NCBI RefSeq assembly: GCF_022376445.1
Contig: NW_025955049.1
Coordinates: forward strand, 1 to 64,000
Source: Fomitopsis serialis
Lineage: Eukaryota > Basidiomycota > Agaricomycetes > Polyporales > Fomitopsidaceae
Length of the DNA: 64,000 bases
Reading direction: 5' to 3'
Shown: piece by piece, positions 1 through 11,100 of the stretch
Layout of the letters: each line of letters opens with the position of its first letter
Position numbering within the stretch: position 1 is the first letter of the stretch
Position numbers and translations under genes: made by a program
Notes under the pieces: generated by a model
Told to the model about the DNA's origin: nothing
What the model saw: the letters and a program-made list of their open reading frames with translations, nothing else
Database searches by the model: none

Positions 1-55
1 ACGACCAATCTCTGCGTCGGCCTGCTCGGCGGTGACCCGATTCGGGCCCAGGCAA

Positions 56-436
56 TCAAAGGGAAGGTTCGCCCACGTAGCTATGCTGCGACGGAAGAGT
101 GAGGAAGACTTGGTCGAGGTACTCGATCAGCTCCTGCACGTCGGGATAGCGGCGGACGAGCGGAAGGGAAGCATCGCCGTGGGCCACTGCACGGGAACGA
201 GAGTCGAAGAGCATTCGCTGCGGGGAGGACGGCTTAGAGGGGGATCAGGAATCAGGATGAAGGGGAAGACGCACGATTAACCACCGAGCTCCGTGGGCCC
301 AGGCAAGCCACTCGTGGTCGCTATCGGGGTTCAGACGAGGCTCGACTACACGTTCGTCACGGAGAAGATCGATGAGGCGGTAGAACCGGGTGGTGAAGAC
401 GATGGTGGACGGGTTCGGGGGAGCATCGGCGGGCAT
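56..436 (-). pseudogene. Truncated two-exon relative of the gene at 55.0-55.9 kb
   Basis: Model: exon 1 436-275, intron 274-218 (GTGCGT..GCAG), exon 2 217-56, 107 residues. The protein matches the 286-residue gene at 55025-55941 around the shared segment EWLAWAHG(A/V)RW and, after the intron, around F(D/E)SRSRA. The intron interrupts both genes at the same codon boundary (W-L/M-I followed by R). Here exon 2 stops after 53 residues where the relative has 165, so the C-terminal half, with its Gly/Arg-rich tail, is missing. I read this as a truncated copy, although a further intron cannot be excluded. The start is the in-frame ATG at 436; the frame stays open further upstream. The function of the family is unknown to me. 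Confidence 0.5.
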
Positions 437-472
437 TGCAGACGGTGGGAAACACTGAGAGCCAGGGGGAGG

Positions 473-577
473 GAGCGGAAGGAGCTGGAGAAAGGTATGG
501 CGAGGCGTCGGAAGGAGGCGGAGGGACCGGAAGGAGCTGGAGAAGGGCACGGCGAGGGGTCGGAAGGAGACGCGGCG
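473..577. repeat. Two-unit tandem repeat, period about 52 bp
   Basis: A purine-rich unit containing CGGAAGGAGCTGGAGAA occurs twice with a period of about 52 bp and a few differences. It lies just upstream (minus-strand sense) of the truncated gene at 56-436. A looser run of TTAGGAGGAA and CAGGCTTAGG motifs continues at 720-880. No function is apparent. Confidence 0.55.
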
Positions 578-1075
578 GGTGCGGAAGGAACGGGAGAGGA
601 GAGGAACGGGTGCCAGCGAGGGTAGGACGTGGGAAAACGGCGGCGGGAGGAGACTTAGGAGGGGAGAGGGAGGGAGGAGTTAGTTACCTACCACTACCTC
701 TCAGGACTCCGTATCTAGGTTGCGACGGGCAATCTCAGGCTTCAGGTCTCGTATTAGGAGGAACTTCAGGCTAAGGAAGCTCGTCAAGGTTAGGCTCAGG
801 CTTAGGAGGAAGGACGCGACAGGTTTAGGATCGTCGGAAGGAAAATCGTCGAGCGCAGCAGGCTTAGGAAGGCCGATATACGCCCACGGACAGGGCAGGG
901 GAGGTGTTTATCGTATCATCTCGACCTCCCTCTCCTCCGCGAGGTACCAGAGACCTCGCTCCCTCCTTCCGCAGCCGTCAACTCGCACCAACGACCCCCG
1001 CCCATCGTTTTCACCGATACCTAGAATTCCCTTCCGCGTCGTCTACGCATCGGGGACTCGCAATCACCACACCGC

Positions 1076-3328
1076 GTGCGGGCTAGATCCCTCGAAGCAT
1101 TGTTTCCAGGGATCTCGACGAAAGCAAGCTCGACCAATTCCTCGAATCTGTGCACGACAGACATGGGCCTTCCTCCGATGGGCCGAGTGCCTGAAACCCC
1201 TTCACGCACGCAGAGAGCTGCACGTTTCTTGAATCGTAGGCATACGACCTCCCCTGAGCACGGTCGACGCCACAGCAGTCGCTCCCCGTCCCCGAATGGG
1301 TCCCGAACTCGCTCAAGTCATCCTATATCAAGGCACCGCAGTCGCGGCCGTACAGAGAGGCCGGGCCTGTCGACTGTCATTGAAGATATGGCCGATGCAT
1401 CAGCTGTCGAGTCAATGTCCTTACCAGTCCGAGTCGGCGAGATCGCCCCCCAGTCGTTTGATTCAAGCGAGTCTGCGTCGGCTAGCCATACGGCCTTATC
1501 GTCTTTTCAGGCGCCAGACACGCCCGTGCATTGTGTACTGGAGTCGGGAACGAGCAGCGAGGGTCGTGCCGAAGTGATCATCGAGCCGCGGGGACAGGGC
1601 ACCGCGGTCAGCAATTCGATTCAAGGAAGCGTATCCGATGGACGTACCTTGCAACCACAGCCGCCTAACACCCCCACCACTTGTACTGGCCCCAGCACTG
1701 CACGCGAGGGGTACAATGCGCCACAGCTTCACCAGCGCGTGTCGATGAACGACGGGCTTCAACATGGTGGGCCAGTCCCCTTGCGAGCTGATGCTCGTCT
1801 GCTGCAGCCCTCACCCAGCGCTCCGCATGATAACGGAGCTGATAATCGAGCTACTGTGGGCGAAGGGCGAGCGGTTCGAGTCGCTCGGAGTGACCTCCCA
1901 GAACTTGTATCTGGTTCATCTGTTACGTGCCCTACCGGTCGTGTCAACACCGACGAAGAGATCGTATATCCCACCGGTGATCACCATATGTATGCCCAAT
2001 CGACCAGCACCTCAACCATCGGAGATGTAAGCGCTGGAGTCAGTTGCGAAGGAAACGAGGAGAGCATCCCGGATGAGCCACTTGAAGCATCGAATCGTGA
2101 CTCTAGTAATGCTCCTCCTGACGCTCGCAGCGAGGTACGTGTGACTTACCTTGACTTGAGAGGCATTCATATTGACTCGAAACTTCAGCAGCCTCGCGCC
2201 GATGATGACGTAATTCTGTTGGGAGAGCGGCACGAACCGCCCTTGTTGGATGCTCAAATCTTTACGGTGCAGGTCGCTCACGTCGATGAGACTATACTCG
2301 GTCCCAATGAGGAGGAGTGCGCTGCGGCCGACGGCCAGTCGCCAACTAGCTCATCCGTCCAGGAATCGAACTCGATGCCTAGCAGCTCTGTTCCCACCTC
2401 TCCCCGATTAGTTGCGCTCAGCGTGGGCGAAGGCACATTGTCATCATTGACCCAGCTACCGGCGCTGGCTGAAGCGGGCGCTGGTATGGACTCGCACGCC
2501 ACACAGCGCATCCACCAGCCGGCGACACCTGAAGGTCCTTCCCTTAACACTCCGCTCGAATCCTCTCGGGAATCAGGCCACGTCCGCCACCAGATGTCCG
2601 CAGGAGGTCCTATCTCACCGGAGAGGCAGAGCCTCGATCGCCGGAACCGAGCTGTCTCGTTGTTGGATGAGATTACCTCGTCGATCAGCTGCGTATCGGA
2701 GTCGTCTCCTTCAGCCCCAGGCTCCGGGACAATACCCGGGACGACAAATTTCGGCTCGTCTTCCATGAATTCGGCTCGCCAGACACAGCACGCACCAGGG
2801 TCCGATGCCGATGTGTCTCTTTCCCTCCCCGCACAGGACGGCGATGCGCCGCTGCTCCCACCGAAGTCTGCATTCAGCAGCACACATTCTGACAGCTTCC
2901 TCGAACCGACCACCCCTAAACCGGATTACGCATTGATTGGGCCTCCAGGTCAAGCAGTAACCACGGGTGCTGGTGACCTGCTATCGGAACGGAACGCATC
3001 ACGCGACAATGATCGAATCCTTGCGAGACAGCAGCACCCGGCTTTAGCCAGGGATCACTTGAAGCAGACGAAGGGGCTTGCCAGTGCGCCAGGCTCAACC
3101 ACCACTGCGCGGATCAACTGGACCCAGGATTCCAGCATGCTGTCCTCAGGCTACGCGGCGCGGCGTGAACAGGGGGGAATACGCTACCCCAAAATGCACT
3201 CACTGGTTGGGCGCATACATCACCCGCCGGATACAATCCGTTGTCGCAATTTCCCGTGGCGGCGGCATCATCCAGAGGCGAGGACGTTTTACGAGCCACG
3301 ATCCCACCTCGTGGCCAATTCATCTTAG
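1076..3328 (+). CDS. Hypothetical Ser/Pro-rich protein, largely disordered
   Basis: An uninterrupted frame of 750 codons, long for DNA of this composition, begins at ATG 1076; an alternative start is ATG 1163. The product is rich in Ser, Pro, Thr, Gly and acidic residues, has an early basic stretch with SRSPSP and RHRSRGR-like runs (about residues 55-90), and shows no signal peptide, membrane segment or domain I recognise. A long disordered N-terminal region followed by a lost or distant structured part would fit the style of the gene at 6460-14578, whose first exon is similarly Ser/Pro-rich, but I see no clear homology. The last 60 residues (from about 3150) look unlike the rest, and a splice site may have been missed there. 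It could also be the first exon of a decayed gene. Confidence 0.45.
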   Translation: MRARSLEALFPGISTKASSTNSSNLCTTDMGLPPMGRVPETPSRTQRAARFLNRRHTTSPEHGRRHSSRSPSPNGSRTRSSHPISRHRSRGRTERPGLSTVIEDMADASAVESMSLPVRVGEIAPQSFDSSESASASHTALSSFQAPDTPVHCVLESGTSSEGRAEVIIEPRGQGTAVSNSIQGSVSDGRTLQPQPPNTPTTCTGPSTAREGYNAPQLHQRVSMNDGLQHGGPVPLRADARLLQPSPSAPHDNGADNRATVGEGRAVRVARSDLPELVSGSSVTCPTGRVNTDEEIVYPTGDHHMYAQSTSTSTIGDVSAGVSCEGNEESIPDEPLEASNRDSSNAPPDARSEVRVTYLDLRGIHIDSKLQQPRADDDVILLGERHEPPLLDAQIFTVQVAHVDETILGPNEEECAAADGQSPTSSSVQESNSMPSSSVPTSPRLVALSVGEGTLSSLTQLPALAEAGAGMDSHATQRIHQPATPEGPSLNTPLESSRESGHVRHQMSAGGPISPERQSLDRRNRAVSLLDEITSSISCVSESSPSAPGSGTIPGTTNFGSSSMNSARQTQHAPGSDADVSLSLPAQDGDAPLLPPKSAFSSTHSDSFLEPTTPKPDYALIGPPGQAVTTGAGDLLSERNASRDNDRILARQQHPALARDHLKQTKGLASAPGSTTTARINWTQDSSMLSSGYAARREQGGIRYPKMHSLVGRIHHPPDTIRCRNFPWRRHHPEARTFYEPRSHLVANSS

Positions 3329-3364
3329 ATCGAGCCCCTCCGGTTCATCCGCGCCAAGGCAGGC

Positions 3365-3520
3365 TATACCGGCATATTCATGTATAGAATACCTGTAGTT
3401 AGCGCAAAAGGGTGTATACATGAAATGCCTGTACTTACCGAGGACTGCTCGCTCATGTATGAGCGAGGCGCCGTCATGTATGAACGAGGCGCCGTCGGTC
3501 GCTACCCGATATAGCAGCGG
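3365..3520 (-). repeat. Left arm of an imperfect inverted repeat (partner at 6285-6425)
   Basis: Read on the minus strand, this segment matches the plus strand at about 6285-6425. The best core is 3383-3449 against 6355-6417, with only a few differences. The core contains an intron-like stretch (GGTAAGTACAGGC ... CTAACTACAG). Both copies also carry CTCATGTATGAGC-type palindromes next to GGCGCC. The arms enclose about 2.8 kb that includes the minisatellite at 3780-4765. They could be ends of a transposon, or two copies of a dispersed element in opposite orientation. Confidence 0.7.
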
Positions 3521-3779
3521 CGCCGGGGTAGCCCGGTCCCTTCGCCCGCGGCGGGGCAGCACCACTGGCGCGCGATGCGAGCTGCCCGATATGGATGAAC
3601 ATCAGGGTCAGTGGCATCTGAGATCAGGTACATACGATCCCGCCCTGCCTGCTACGTGGCGTCAGTTTCGGCCATGCCCGGGAGCCCGCAACGAGCCGAG
3701 CGAGCGGTGAGCGCTTCCGCTTGCCGTTTGCGACCTCCACCAGCCTCCACTACACCGTCCCGCGTCGGTCACCGACGTT

Positions 3780-4765
3780 GTTAGAGAACAGCGCGCATGG
3801 CAACAGCGAGCATGCAGAGATTGGCCCTGCATGCAGATATAGCCAGCGCTAGCAACGAGGTGAGTGCAGACACACAGGAGCGAGCGAGCTGACCTTGTTT
3901 ACAGGGCGGCGACGTGGAGTACAACACACGTGTCGACCGCGAGGGCGTAGGGCTTATGCCTCGCATGCAAAAGCAGCCCACGGACGGATCACATGGACGC
4001 GAGGGCAGGCGAGCGAGCAGGCTGAGGGGCGGGTAGGCCGACTGGCGGGCAGGCCGACGGGCATGCAGGCCGACGGGCGGGCCGGCAGACGGACAAGCGA
4101 GCGGACGGGTGGGCAAGCGGATGGATAGGAGAGCGAGCAGACGGGAAAGTGAGTAGGCGACAGCACACGCCCACCGCGAGCGTGCTAGGCGAATGCCCAG
4201 CACGCAGACACGGCCGACGGATGCACACGCAGGCGGGAAAACGGGTTCATGGGCAGGCGAGCGGGCGGACGAGCGGGAGGGGCAGGCGGACGAGCGGGAG
4301 GGTGGACGGGCGGGAGAGCGAACGGGCGGGAGAGCGAACGGGCGGGAGAGCGAACGGGCGGACGGGCGGACAAGTGGGCGAGCTGCGAGCAGGCAAGGAG
4401 ATGAGCAAACAAGGAGACGAGTGGGTGGGCGAGTAGAAGAGAAGGTGAGCGGGAAAGTGGGTGGGTGGGCGAGTGAGAGGGCAGGCGGGCCAGAGGGAAA
4501 GCGAGCGAGAGGGAAAGCGAGTGAGAGGGAAAGCGAGCGAGAGGGAAAGCAGCGGGCGGGCCGCGGGTACAGAGTGCGGATGAGCATTACACGCACGGCG
4601 ACCGCGAGCGTGCAGGGCGAATGCCCAGCACGCAAGCACGGCCGACGAACAGAAGGCGGGCGCGTGAGTGAACAGCAAGTGAGCGCGACGGTGGGCAGGG
4701 CGCGCAACACACGCCAACCGTGAGTGCGCCAGGCGACTGCCCTACCGCCCCTGCACGTAGACACG
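3780..4765 (-). repeat. GC-rich degenerate minisatellite with interspersed palindromic units (locus 1 of 3)
   Basis: The plus strand is a run of variants of GAGCGGGCGGACGAGCGGGA and GAGGGAAAGCGAG. It is interrupted at about 3786-3838, 4164-4216, 4590-4640 and 4705-4765 by a palindromic unit of about 50 bp whose core on the minus strand is close to GCGTGCTGGGCATTCGCCC followed by TGCACGC. The same unit, in the same setting, recurs at 16200-17640 and 36320-36800 on the plus strand. Long ORFs across the block (for example 3781-4791, minus) are low-complexity by-products of the repeat. No gene is supported here. Confidence 0.75.
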
Positions 4766-5316
4766 GCCAAGATGTTAGTAAATAGAGACATTGTAATGGT
4801 AGTAATAACATGTTCTATGCATATACAGCAGCCATCGCGGCCAATCCACCCGAAGTAGACGATTCATGGCTCGCAACTCAGAGAACCACTACACTAGTGT
4901 AGATAGACATCCCTACCGAATACAAGAACAGCTTTTGTGTTGTACTGCACCTCCATATTTGTATTCCTCCGGTATATGTAACTAGGCATGTATCTAGTCC
5001 CTATTGTAGCATAAAAGACATGCATACATAGTGCAAAAACGACCCGAACACGAGTCGGCGATATGTTGCAGCTCTCAGTGGGACCTTTAAACGTGTTCTG
5101 ATTGGCCAGGAACAGCCCGACGACATCGGGGTTGCCCAATCTGGTGAGGCAACAAATAGACGCAAACGTTGGTTTTACGGGGGCGCCCACGAAGCTCACT
5201 CACTTGCCTGCTGCGTCCACAGCTCTACCCCTACCCACTCCAGACCAGCCCTCGGACTAGCAAAAACAGCAGCACATTGACCAGCACGAAGGCGCGTCCG
5301 CAGGTACAAATGGGCC

Positions 5317-5886
5317 ATGTCAGCAGGTATGAATAGGGCCGTGTCAGTGGGTACGCCAGTGGGTACGAATGGCGGCAGGTCAACAAACACGAATGGTGCG
5401 TCGGTGGGTACGAATGGCAGCACGTCGATCAGTAGAGTCGCCGCGGGCTACACGGGCGGTGCCATGCGTGCCGCGATCATCGACGGCGTCGACTGCAGCT
5501 CGTACGTCCTTTCCTCCTCTTCCCAAACATCGCCGCTAACATGTCAATTTGTCGCAAGGATGACCATCTCAACCTCCATGGGAGGCTGCGTGCGTATTGC
5601 AGCTGGTTCCTCCAGAGCCTGCAAGCCATTGTACATGTCCGTGAGTCCGAGGTCGGCGGGCGCAGCGCGGATTCTGTTGAACATGACCTGCGTCGGCGCG
5701 GGCTCGGTGGAGGTGAATGAGGCTTACCCGCCGCAGATTCTTGAGAGTGTCGTGGATGTCGTGGAGGAGCGCAAGCGCAGGACGGAGCATATGGAGGATG
5801 TCGAGCTTGCGGGGATGCTCGCGAGGGATTTTTTTGGTGCCCATCCTGGAGCACAGCACACTGTACATCATTGCTACTTATACTAA
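5317..5886 (+). CDS. Possible small hypothetical ORF
   Basis: A 189-codon frame. Its first third is a short tandem repeat (GTGGGTACGAATGG variants at 5297-5430, giving VGTNG-like repeats). The last 60 residues, with a charged stretch VEERKRRTEHMED, look more like real coding sequence. No family is recognised, there is no clear splice structure, and competing frames exist on the minus strand. It may be a remnant of an element enclosed by the inverted arms at 3365-3520 and 6285-6425. Confidence 0.22.
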   Translation: MSAGMNRAVSVGTPVGTNGGRSTNTNGASVGTNGSTSISRVAAGYTGGAMRAAIIDGVDCSSYVLSSSSQTSPLTCQFVARMTISTSMGGCVRIAAGSSRACKPLYMSVSPRSAGAARILLNMTCVGAGSVEVNEAYPPQILESVVDVVEERKRRTEHMEDVELAGMLARDFFGAHPGAQHTVHHCYLY

Positions 5887-6284
5887 TATATATTGTTTCT
5901 ACCATTGCGCTGTTTGTTAGGGTGTGACGAATTGTCAGGGCCTGAAACATACCAAACTGTAATCGGGAGGGCTGCCGCTTTATGACTCGCCTTCGCACAA
6001 CACTGGAATTAGTAAATAGCATTGCAAAGAACAAAAGTTAATTTAGTGTTTGTCACAGAGCGCAACATACAGCGTGTATGTCATGGAGCACGACATACAC
6101 ACTATATACGGCACCATGCCTAGCCCTAGAACATGTCAGATCTCACTGATCGTACATCACGATCATTTTCGCCCGATGGCGCGAAGAGCACGCGACAGCA
6201 CCTATTTTGGGTAGGCGGCGGCGGCGCCGCGAGCTGTCCCCGGCACTGGGTGACCTAAGCTGTCCCCAAAGGGCAGCTGCCTCT

Positions 6285-6425
6285 TTGGGTAGTGAGCACG
6301 GCGCCTCGCTTATACATGAGCGAGTGGCGGCTCATGTATGAGGAGCAGCCCGCGGTAAGTACAGGCCTTTCATGTATACACCCTTTTGCGCTAACTACAG
6401 GTACTCTATACATAGGCCTGCCAGC
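6285..6425 (+). repeat. Right arm of the inverted repeat (partner at 3365-3520)
   Basis: This is the plus-strand counterpart of the left arm. It holds two copies of a CTCATGTATGAG-type palindrome and an intron-like stretch (donor GTAAGTAC at 6355, acceptor CTACAG near 6401). It lies immediately upstream of the first ATG of the interrupted gene at 6460, so it may form part of that gene's 5' region. Confidence 0.65.
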
Positions 6426-6965
6426 ACCTGGTGGCCAAGGGTCGGCATCCTCTACACGAATGAGGTTGAACGTTCAGTCGCCTTCCCCACAGGTCCGAGC
6501 AACGGACGTCACACCGACTGCACCGTCGGATGCTTCCAGCAGTCGCTATCCCGCCCAGGTTACTGCACGCCGTGTAGCTTTCCAGAGCCATGTACCTTTT
6601 GTTCCAGCTCTTGAATCATCTGGACCCTCGGCAGGTGGTGGTATAGAGCGGCCGATGGTCCCGCAGACCCAACGATTCGACTCCATCGCTCCCACTCCTG
6701 CCGTTGGGTTCAGGGCTTCTGGCCACTGGCATCCTTCAACTTCGGACGGCGCTCCCACTACTGGGCAAGCAGACATTGTCTCACCACGGGTAGAAGCGCC
6801 AACGAACAGTTCGACAATTGGTGGTCCTCCAGTGACTGTCGAAGATGTGGATATGGGATTGGATCGCCAGATGCCCATAAACCGCGACGTCACGGAAAAC
6901 GAGATCATCCCCGACATTGCGGAAGACGTCCCAGACGGCCATGCCGCTGCATCCACGCAAGACGT

Positions 6966-7944
6966 TGACGCGACCGAAAAGAACACAAAAGCCACACAAA
7001 AACCCAACCGTGAGGTCGAGCAGTGGTATGCGAGGCCTCTGCGTCTATGAGATGTACGGGGGACTGTACAGTGGTCTAGGTAAGAAGGAGGAGGACGGAC
7101 AAGACTCCGAACGACGTGGGAGAGCTTCGAAGATGTCGAAGACTGTTCGAAGGCGAGGGCTAAGCCTCGAAGGTAGGAGGGAGGGTTTCGACAGACGGGT
7201 CGAACGAACGGTGACAAGGAAGGCGAGCGACGGCAGGAGAAGAAGTGTAGAGCCTCTCGGGGCAACTACGAGCTGGCGAACGTACTGGCGAACTGACTGA
7301 CTGGCTTCGAACGTACTGACTGACTGGCGAACTTGCTGACTTCGAACGTACTGGCTGACTGACGAACCTCGCCGGTGCGAGGTGAGATTGAGAGGGTAAG
7401 GGGGTCTCTGAGATTCGAAGGGAACCAGTCCCAGAGTATATACAGGGAAACACGGCTATTACCACTACGGAGCTCCGACGGCCCCAAACATCCGGCTATG
7501 GCTTCTAACACGTGACAACTGCTCTCGGGCTCGCTAACCAGTGGTCCGAAGGCCGACCGGCTATCACATGACGCCGGAAACCGAGACCACTCGTCAAGGA
7601 TGTGAGACGACCTGCAAGGACTCACTGGACATCCTGTAGCATCCTATGGTCTCGCAGGAGATCTTCTAACACCGTAGCACGTCTTCTAACATGTTCGAGT
7701 GTCTTTTAACACATAGTGTATCTTCGAGTGACCTGCGTGTTCTGGGGTCATCTAGATAGGTGGGTAGGTGCTCCTATAGCGTCACTGAGGTGCCGGAAGG
7801 TCGCGGATAGTCTTCTAAGGTGAGCCAGGGTTGGCTACGAACTTCGAAATCTTCGAACAGTTGTAGTGGATCTTCTAAGAGCTTCGGAGCATCGTAGAGG
7901 CCTAGATTGCGTTTTCGGGGCTTAGATAGCCTAGAGGCGTATCA
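6966..7944 (-). repeat. 3' LTR of the Gag-only element
   Basis: Direct copy of 12063-13040. It contains a TATA-like GTATATAC (minus strand, about 7436-7443) followed by CTCTGGGACTGG, the likely U3/R transition. At 7290-7370 there is a short internal repeat made of CGAACGTACTG and CTGACTGGCGAAC units. Abundant TTCGAA motifs are spread through the LTR. Confidence 0.9.
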
Positions 7945-7957
7945 TCTCCCCCTTACT
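7945..7957 (-). other. Polypurine tract of the Gag-only element
   Basis: On the minus strand AGTAAGGGGGAGA directly abuts the TGATACGC start of the 3' LTR, the expected site for plus-strand priming. The tract and about 25 flanking bases are nearly duplicated inside the coding sequence at about 8764-8802. Confidence 0.7.
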
Positions 7958-8142
7958 GAAATCCTGACCGTCCTCGGTCAGCGGGTATAGCAGATGAAGG
8001 GTGCTTGTTTCGTAGAGGACCACCGGGGTCGGTAGAAGGTGAAGGATGGTTGAAATTGGAGGTAGGACGTGAACTAAGGATTGCTTGGGTGGTATCATTG
8101 CCCCCTACGGCGGGAACAGCTCGTCTAGCACCGTAGAAGACC

Positions 8143-11100
8143 CTAGCTGTCTTCGTACAAAACACTGTCTGCATCCAGCTTGTCGAATGCATCTTTGAAG
8201 CGTTCGGAGGCTCCTAGGGACATCGTAGACTCCTTCTCCTTCTCTCTAGCCAGCGGTACACTGTGACGGGCGTGGCTGCGTGATTGAACGACCAATGGGC
8301 CGTGATACCGAGGTCTCGTCTTTGCATTGGGTGACTGCCTGACTGACATGTTTGGAGCTTGCTCTAGGTCGTCTCGAAGGAAGTCAAGGTCCCTGACTGT
8401 CTCGTAACGCTCAGGCTCGACCCCGAGGTGCAGCGGGCATCTTTGCAAGGTATTCACTCTACGAACGATTAGGTTTGTTGGGTCTGGGGCCATGTCGGGT
8501 GGTAGGACTAGGTACGTGTCTTCGAACGTTCGGAGTTGTTGTTCATGCACTCCACGTCGATCCCATGGCCATAGATTGTCTCCAAAAGCGAAAAACAGTG
8601 CGGCAGTGACGAACAGCACCACACACATGTAGAAGACTCTCGACACGTGTTTGGGTGGACCTGCTGGTTGCGAGAGCAATAGGGTATGTTCAACGTCTTC
8701 GAGGTGTGGGTCTAGCTTTCGAGGCGTGTCTGGTGATGGTACTACCAAGTGGTCGTGGTGATCCTCCCCCTTACTGAAATTGTGACCGTCCTCGGTCAGC
8801 GCAGAGATAGATACAAGAGACGGGCGGGGCGGGGAGGGAAGCATGGGCTGCTCATCATGCTCGGGCAACATAGTAGCCAGTGGAGGTGACAGGCCATCCA
8901 TCGTAGGAGTGTTCGAAGATTTTGGCGGTAGCACAGCGCACGGTAACTTCGAAGACGTAGGAGCAGAGTCTGGCAACATCGAAGGAGTGGGGGTAGACAT
9001 CATAGGAGGATCCAAAGGCGTCGTAGTTGCAGAAAGATAGTCCGAACTTTTCGGAGCGTAAGCATAAGCATCCAATGATTTCGGAAGCATAGCAGGAAGG
9101 TCGGAAGGTTCCGGAGATGGGAGGGGACAGTTCGACGATTCTAGAAATGGCATAAGAGGCTTCGAAGATTTCGTAGACCTGGGATGGTGGTCTGACAATC
9201 TCAGAGATGTAGCTCGAAAGTTCGAAGATTCTTGAGACGTAGGAGCGTGGTGTTGCAATTCTGAAGGGATCGAAGGGGTGTCAAACGTCGTAGGAGTGTT
9301 CAAGGATTCCATCAGCATAGAGAGATTGTTCGAAGACATCTGTTGATAGTCCAAAAATCTCGGAGACATGGCTTGACCGTTCGAAGGTTTCGGAGACGTA
9401 GGGGCATGATCTGGCCATTTCGGAGAGATAGGAGGAGTGTCCAATGTCGTAGGAGCACTCAAAGATTCCGTTGACGTGGGGAGATCACCGTTCAAAGGCT
9501 TCAAAGACATAGGTCGATAGTCCGAACATTTCGGAGGTGCAGGTTGGTCATCTGACAATCTTGGAGACGTAGGTCGACTGTCCGAAGATTTCGAAGATGT
9601 AGGTCGTATGTCTGAAGACTTCGAAGACGTAGGAGTCTCTTCTAACGTAAGGCTGCCCTCCAGAAGGTCCCCTAACACGGTGACAGCTGGGGAAGTGTCT
9701 TCGATCATAAGGCTGTAGTTCGAAAGTGGTTCCATAGCTGCAGTGTTTGTAGACACCTGGTTTGTCTTGCGCTCCGCCGTCTGAGGCGTCAGTGCTGCCC
9801 AGTATCGGTCGCGAAGGTACGAAGGCAATTTTCGAAGCTCCTCAGATGTCAATGGTACACACGGAGTGTTCGATGAGGACTCGACAGCCAGTTCGGCAAG
9901 CTGGGGCGGGGGCTGTGCTATAAAGAAGCTGGCTCGGCTCTGTCGCTTCGTGGGAGATGCTTCGAAATTTCGAGGGCTCGCTTCGAACTTTGTAGGGGTC
10001 GCTTCGAAACGTTGGGTGGGAGGAGGTGCGTAGGTCATGTCTCGAACATTTGCAGATGGGAAAGCGGGACTCTCGGTGTCGATGGTAGGTCGGACGACTG
10101 GCGCAGGCGCTAGGGTACTTGGTCTTGTCTTCGAACATGGCAGGTGGTTTGGGGCTCGCTCCGAAAACTTCGAACACGTCATGGGTAGTAGTGGTTGATC
10201 AGCCAGGTGGGTGTTCGAGCGTAGGGGATGCTTCTCGATGACAACTCGGTCGACAACGGTCTGCTTACGCTGTTCCCGAGCATAGATCTCCGTCAACCGT
10301 GATAGCTGGGTGTCCATGCAGGCTAGCATCTCTCCAATGTCGAGGGCATGCGTAGGGATAGGCGGACTCTCGACTGCTTCATAGAGCAACTGCGTGGCTG
10401 TAGCGCCTTGCATAGCACTGCCTGAACCACTCGAAGATGACGAACTGAGTCCTAACTTGTTCGAACGACGTGCATGTTCGTAGATAGTGTCTCGGAGGGT
10501 CTCGCCGTCTTGGCGACTCATGAAGCGGTTGTTGAACGAGACGATCTTGCCATCGGGGTTCCGTCGACACAGGCCCTTCTTCCTGTCTTCTTTGAACATC
10601 TCGCAGTCACCGATCCAACATCCCGAACGTCCGCAATAGAAGCACCGAGGGCTGTCACGACTGTTCGAGAATTCGGGTGACCGGCTGTGAGACTGCTGGG
10701 CCTCGAGGGTCTTGATCAGCATCTGTAGCAATGGTAGGAGGTCTTCGGACTTCGTGGTCACAGGTGGGGATGGCAGGATAGACACAGCGGGTGTGGTCGT
10801 AGGCATAGGGGGACGAGCTTGCCGAAAGGTCGAAGCTGGTGTAGGACCATCTAACACCCACTGTGCTGACTTGTAGATCTCTGCGAACGTCCAGGGCTTC
10901 CTTCGAGAGCGGTCAGGGTTCCGCATGAACAGGCGCTGCTCGATGGGACCCCAGAGCGTATTCGGAAAGCCTTGCTGGAACTTCCGATCTTGTTCGAGTG
11001 TTGAAAGCGAACCTCGAGCGATCAGGTACTCCGAAATCATGTAGAAGTCGCGGTAGTAGGCAGCGAGGTGGAGGGCATTGGTCATCCCGAGTTCTATGCG

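Noticed and set aside
3781..4791. 336-codon minus-strand ORF rich in Arg, Pro, Ser and Leu
   Set aside because: It is a by-product of the degenerate GC-rich repeat. All three frames give similar low-complexity peptides and no splice or start context supports it.
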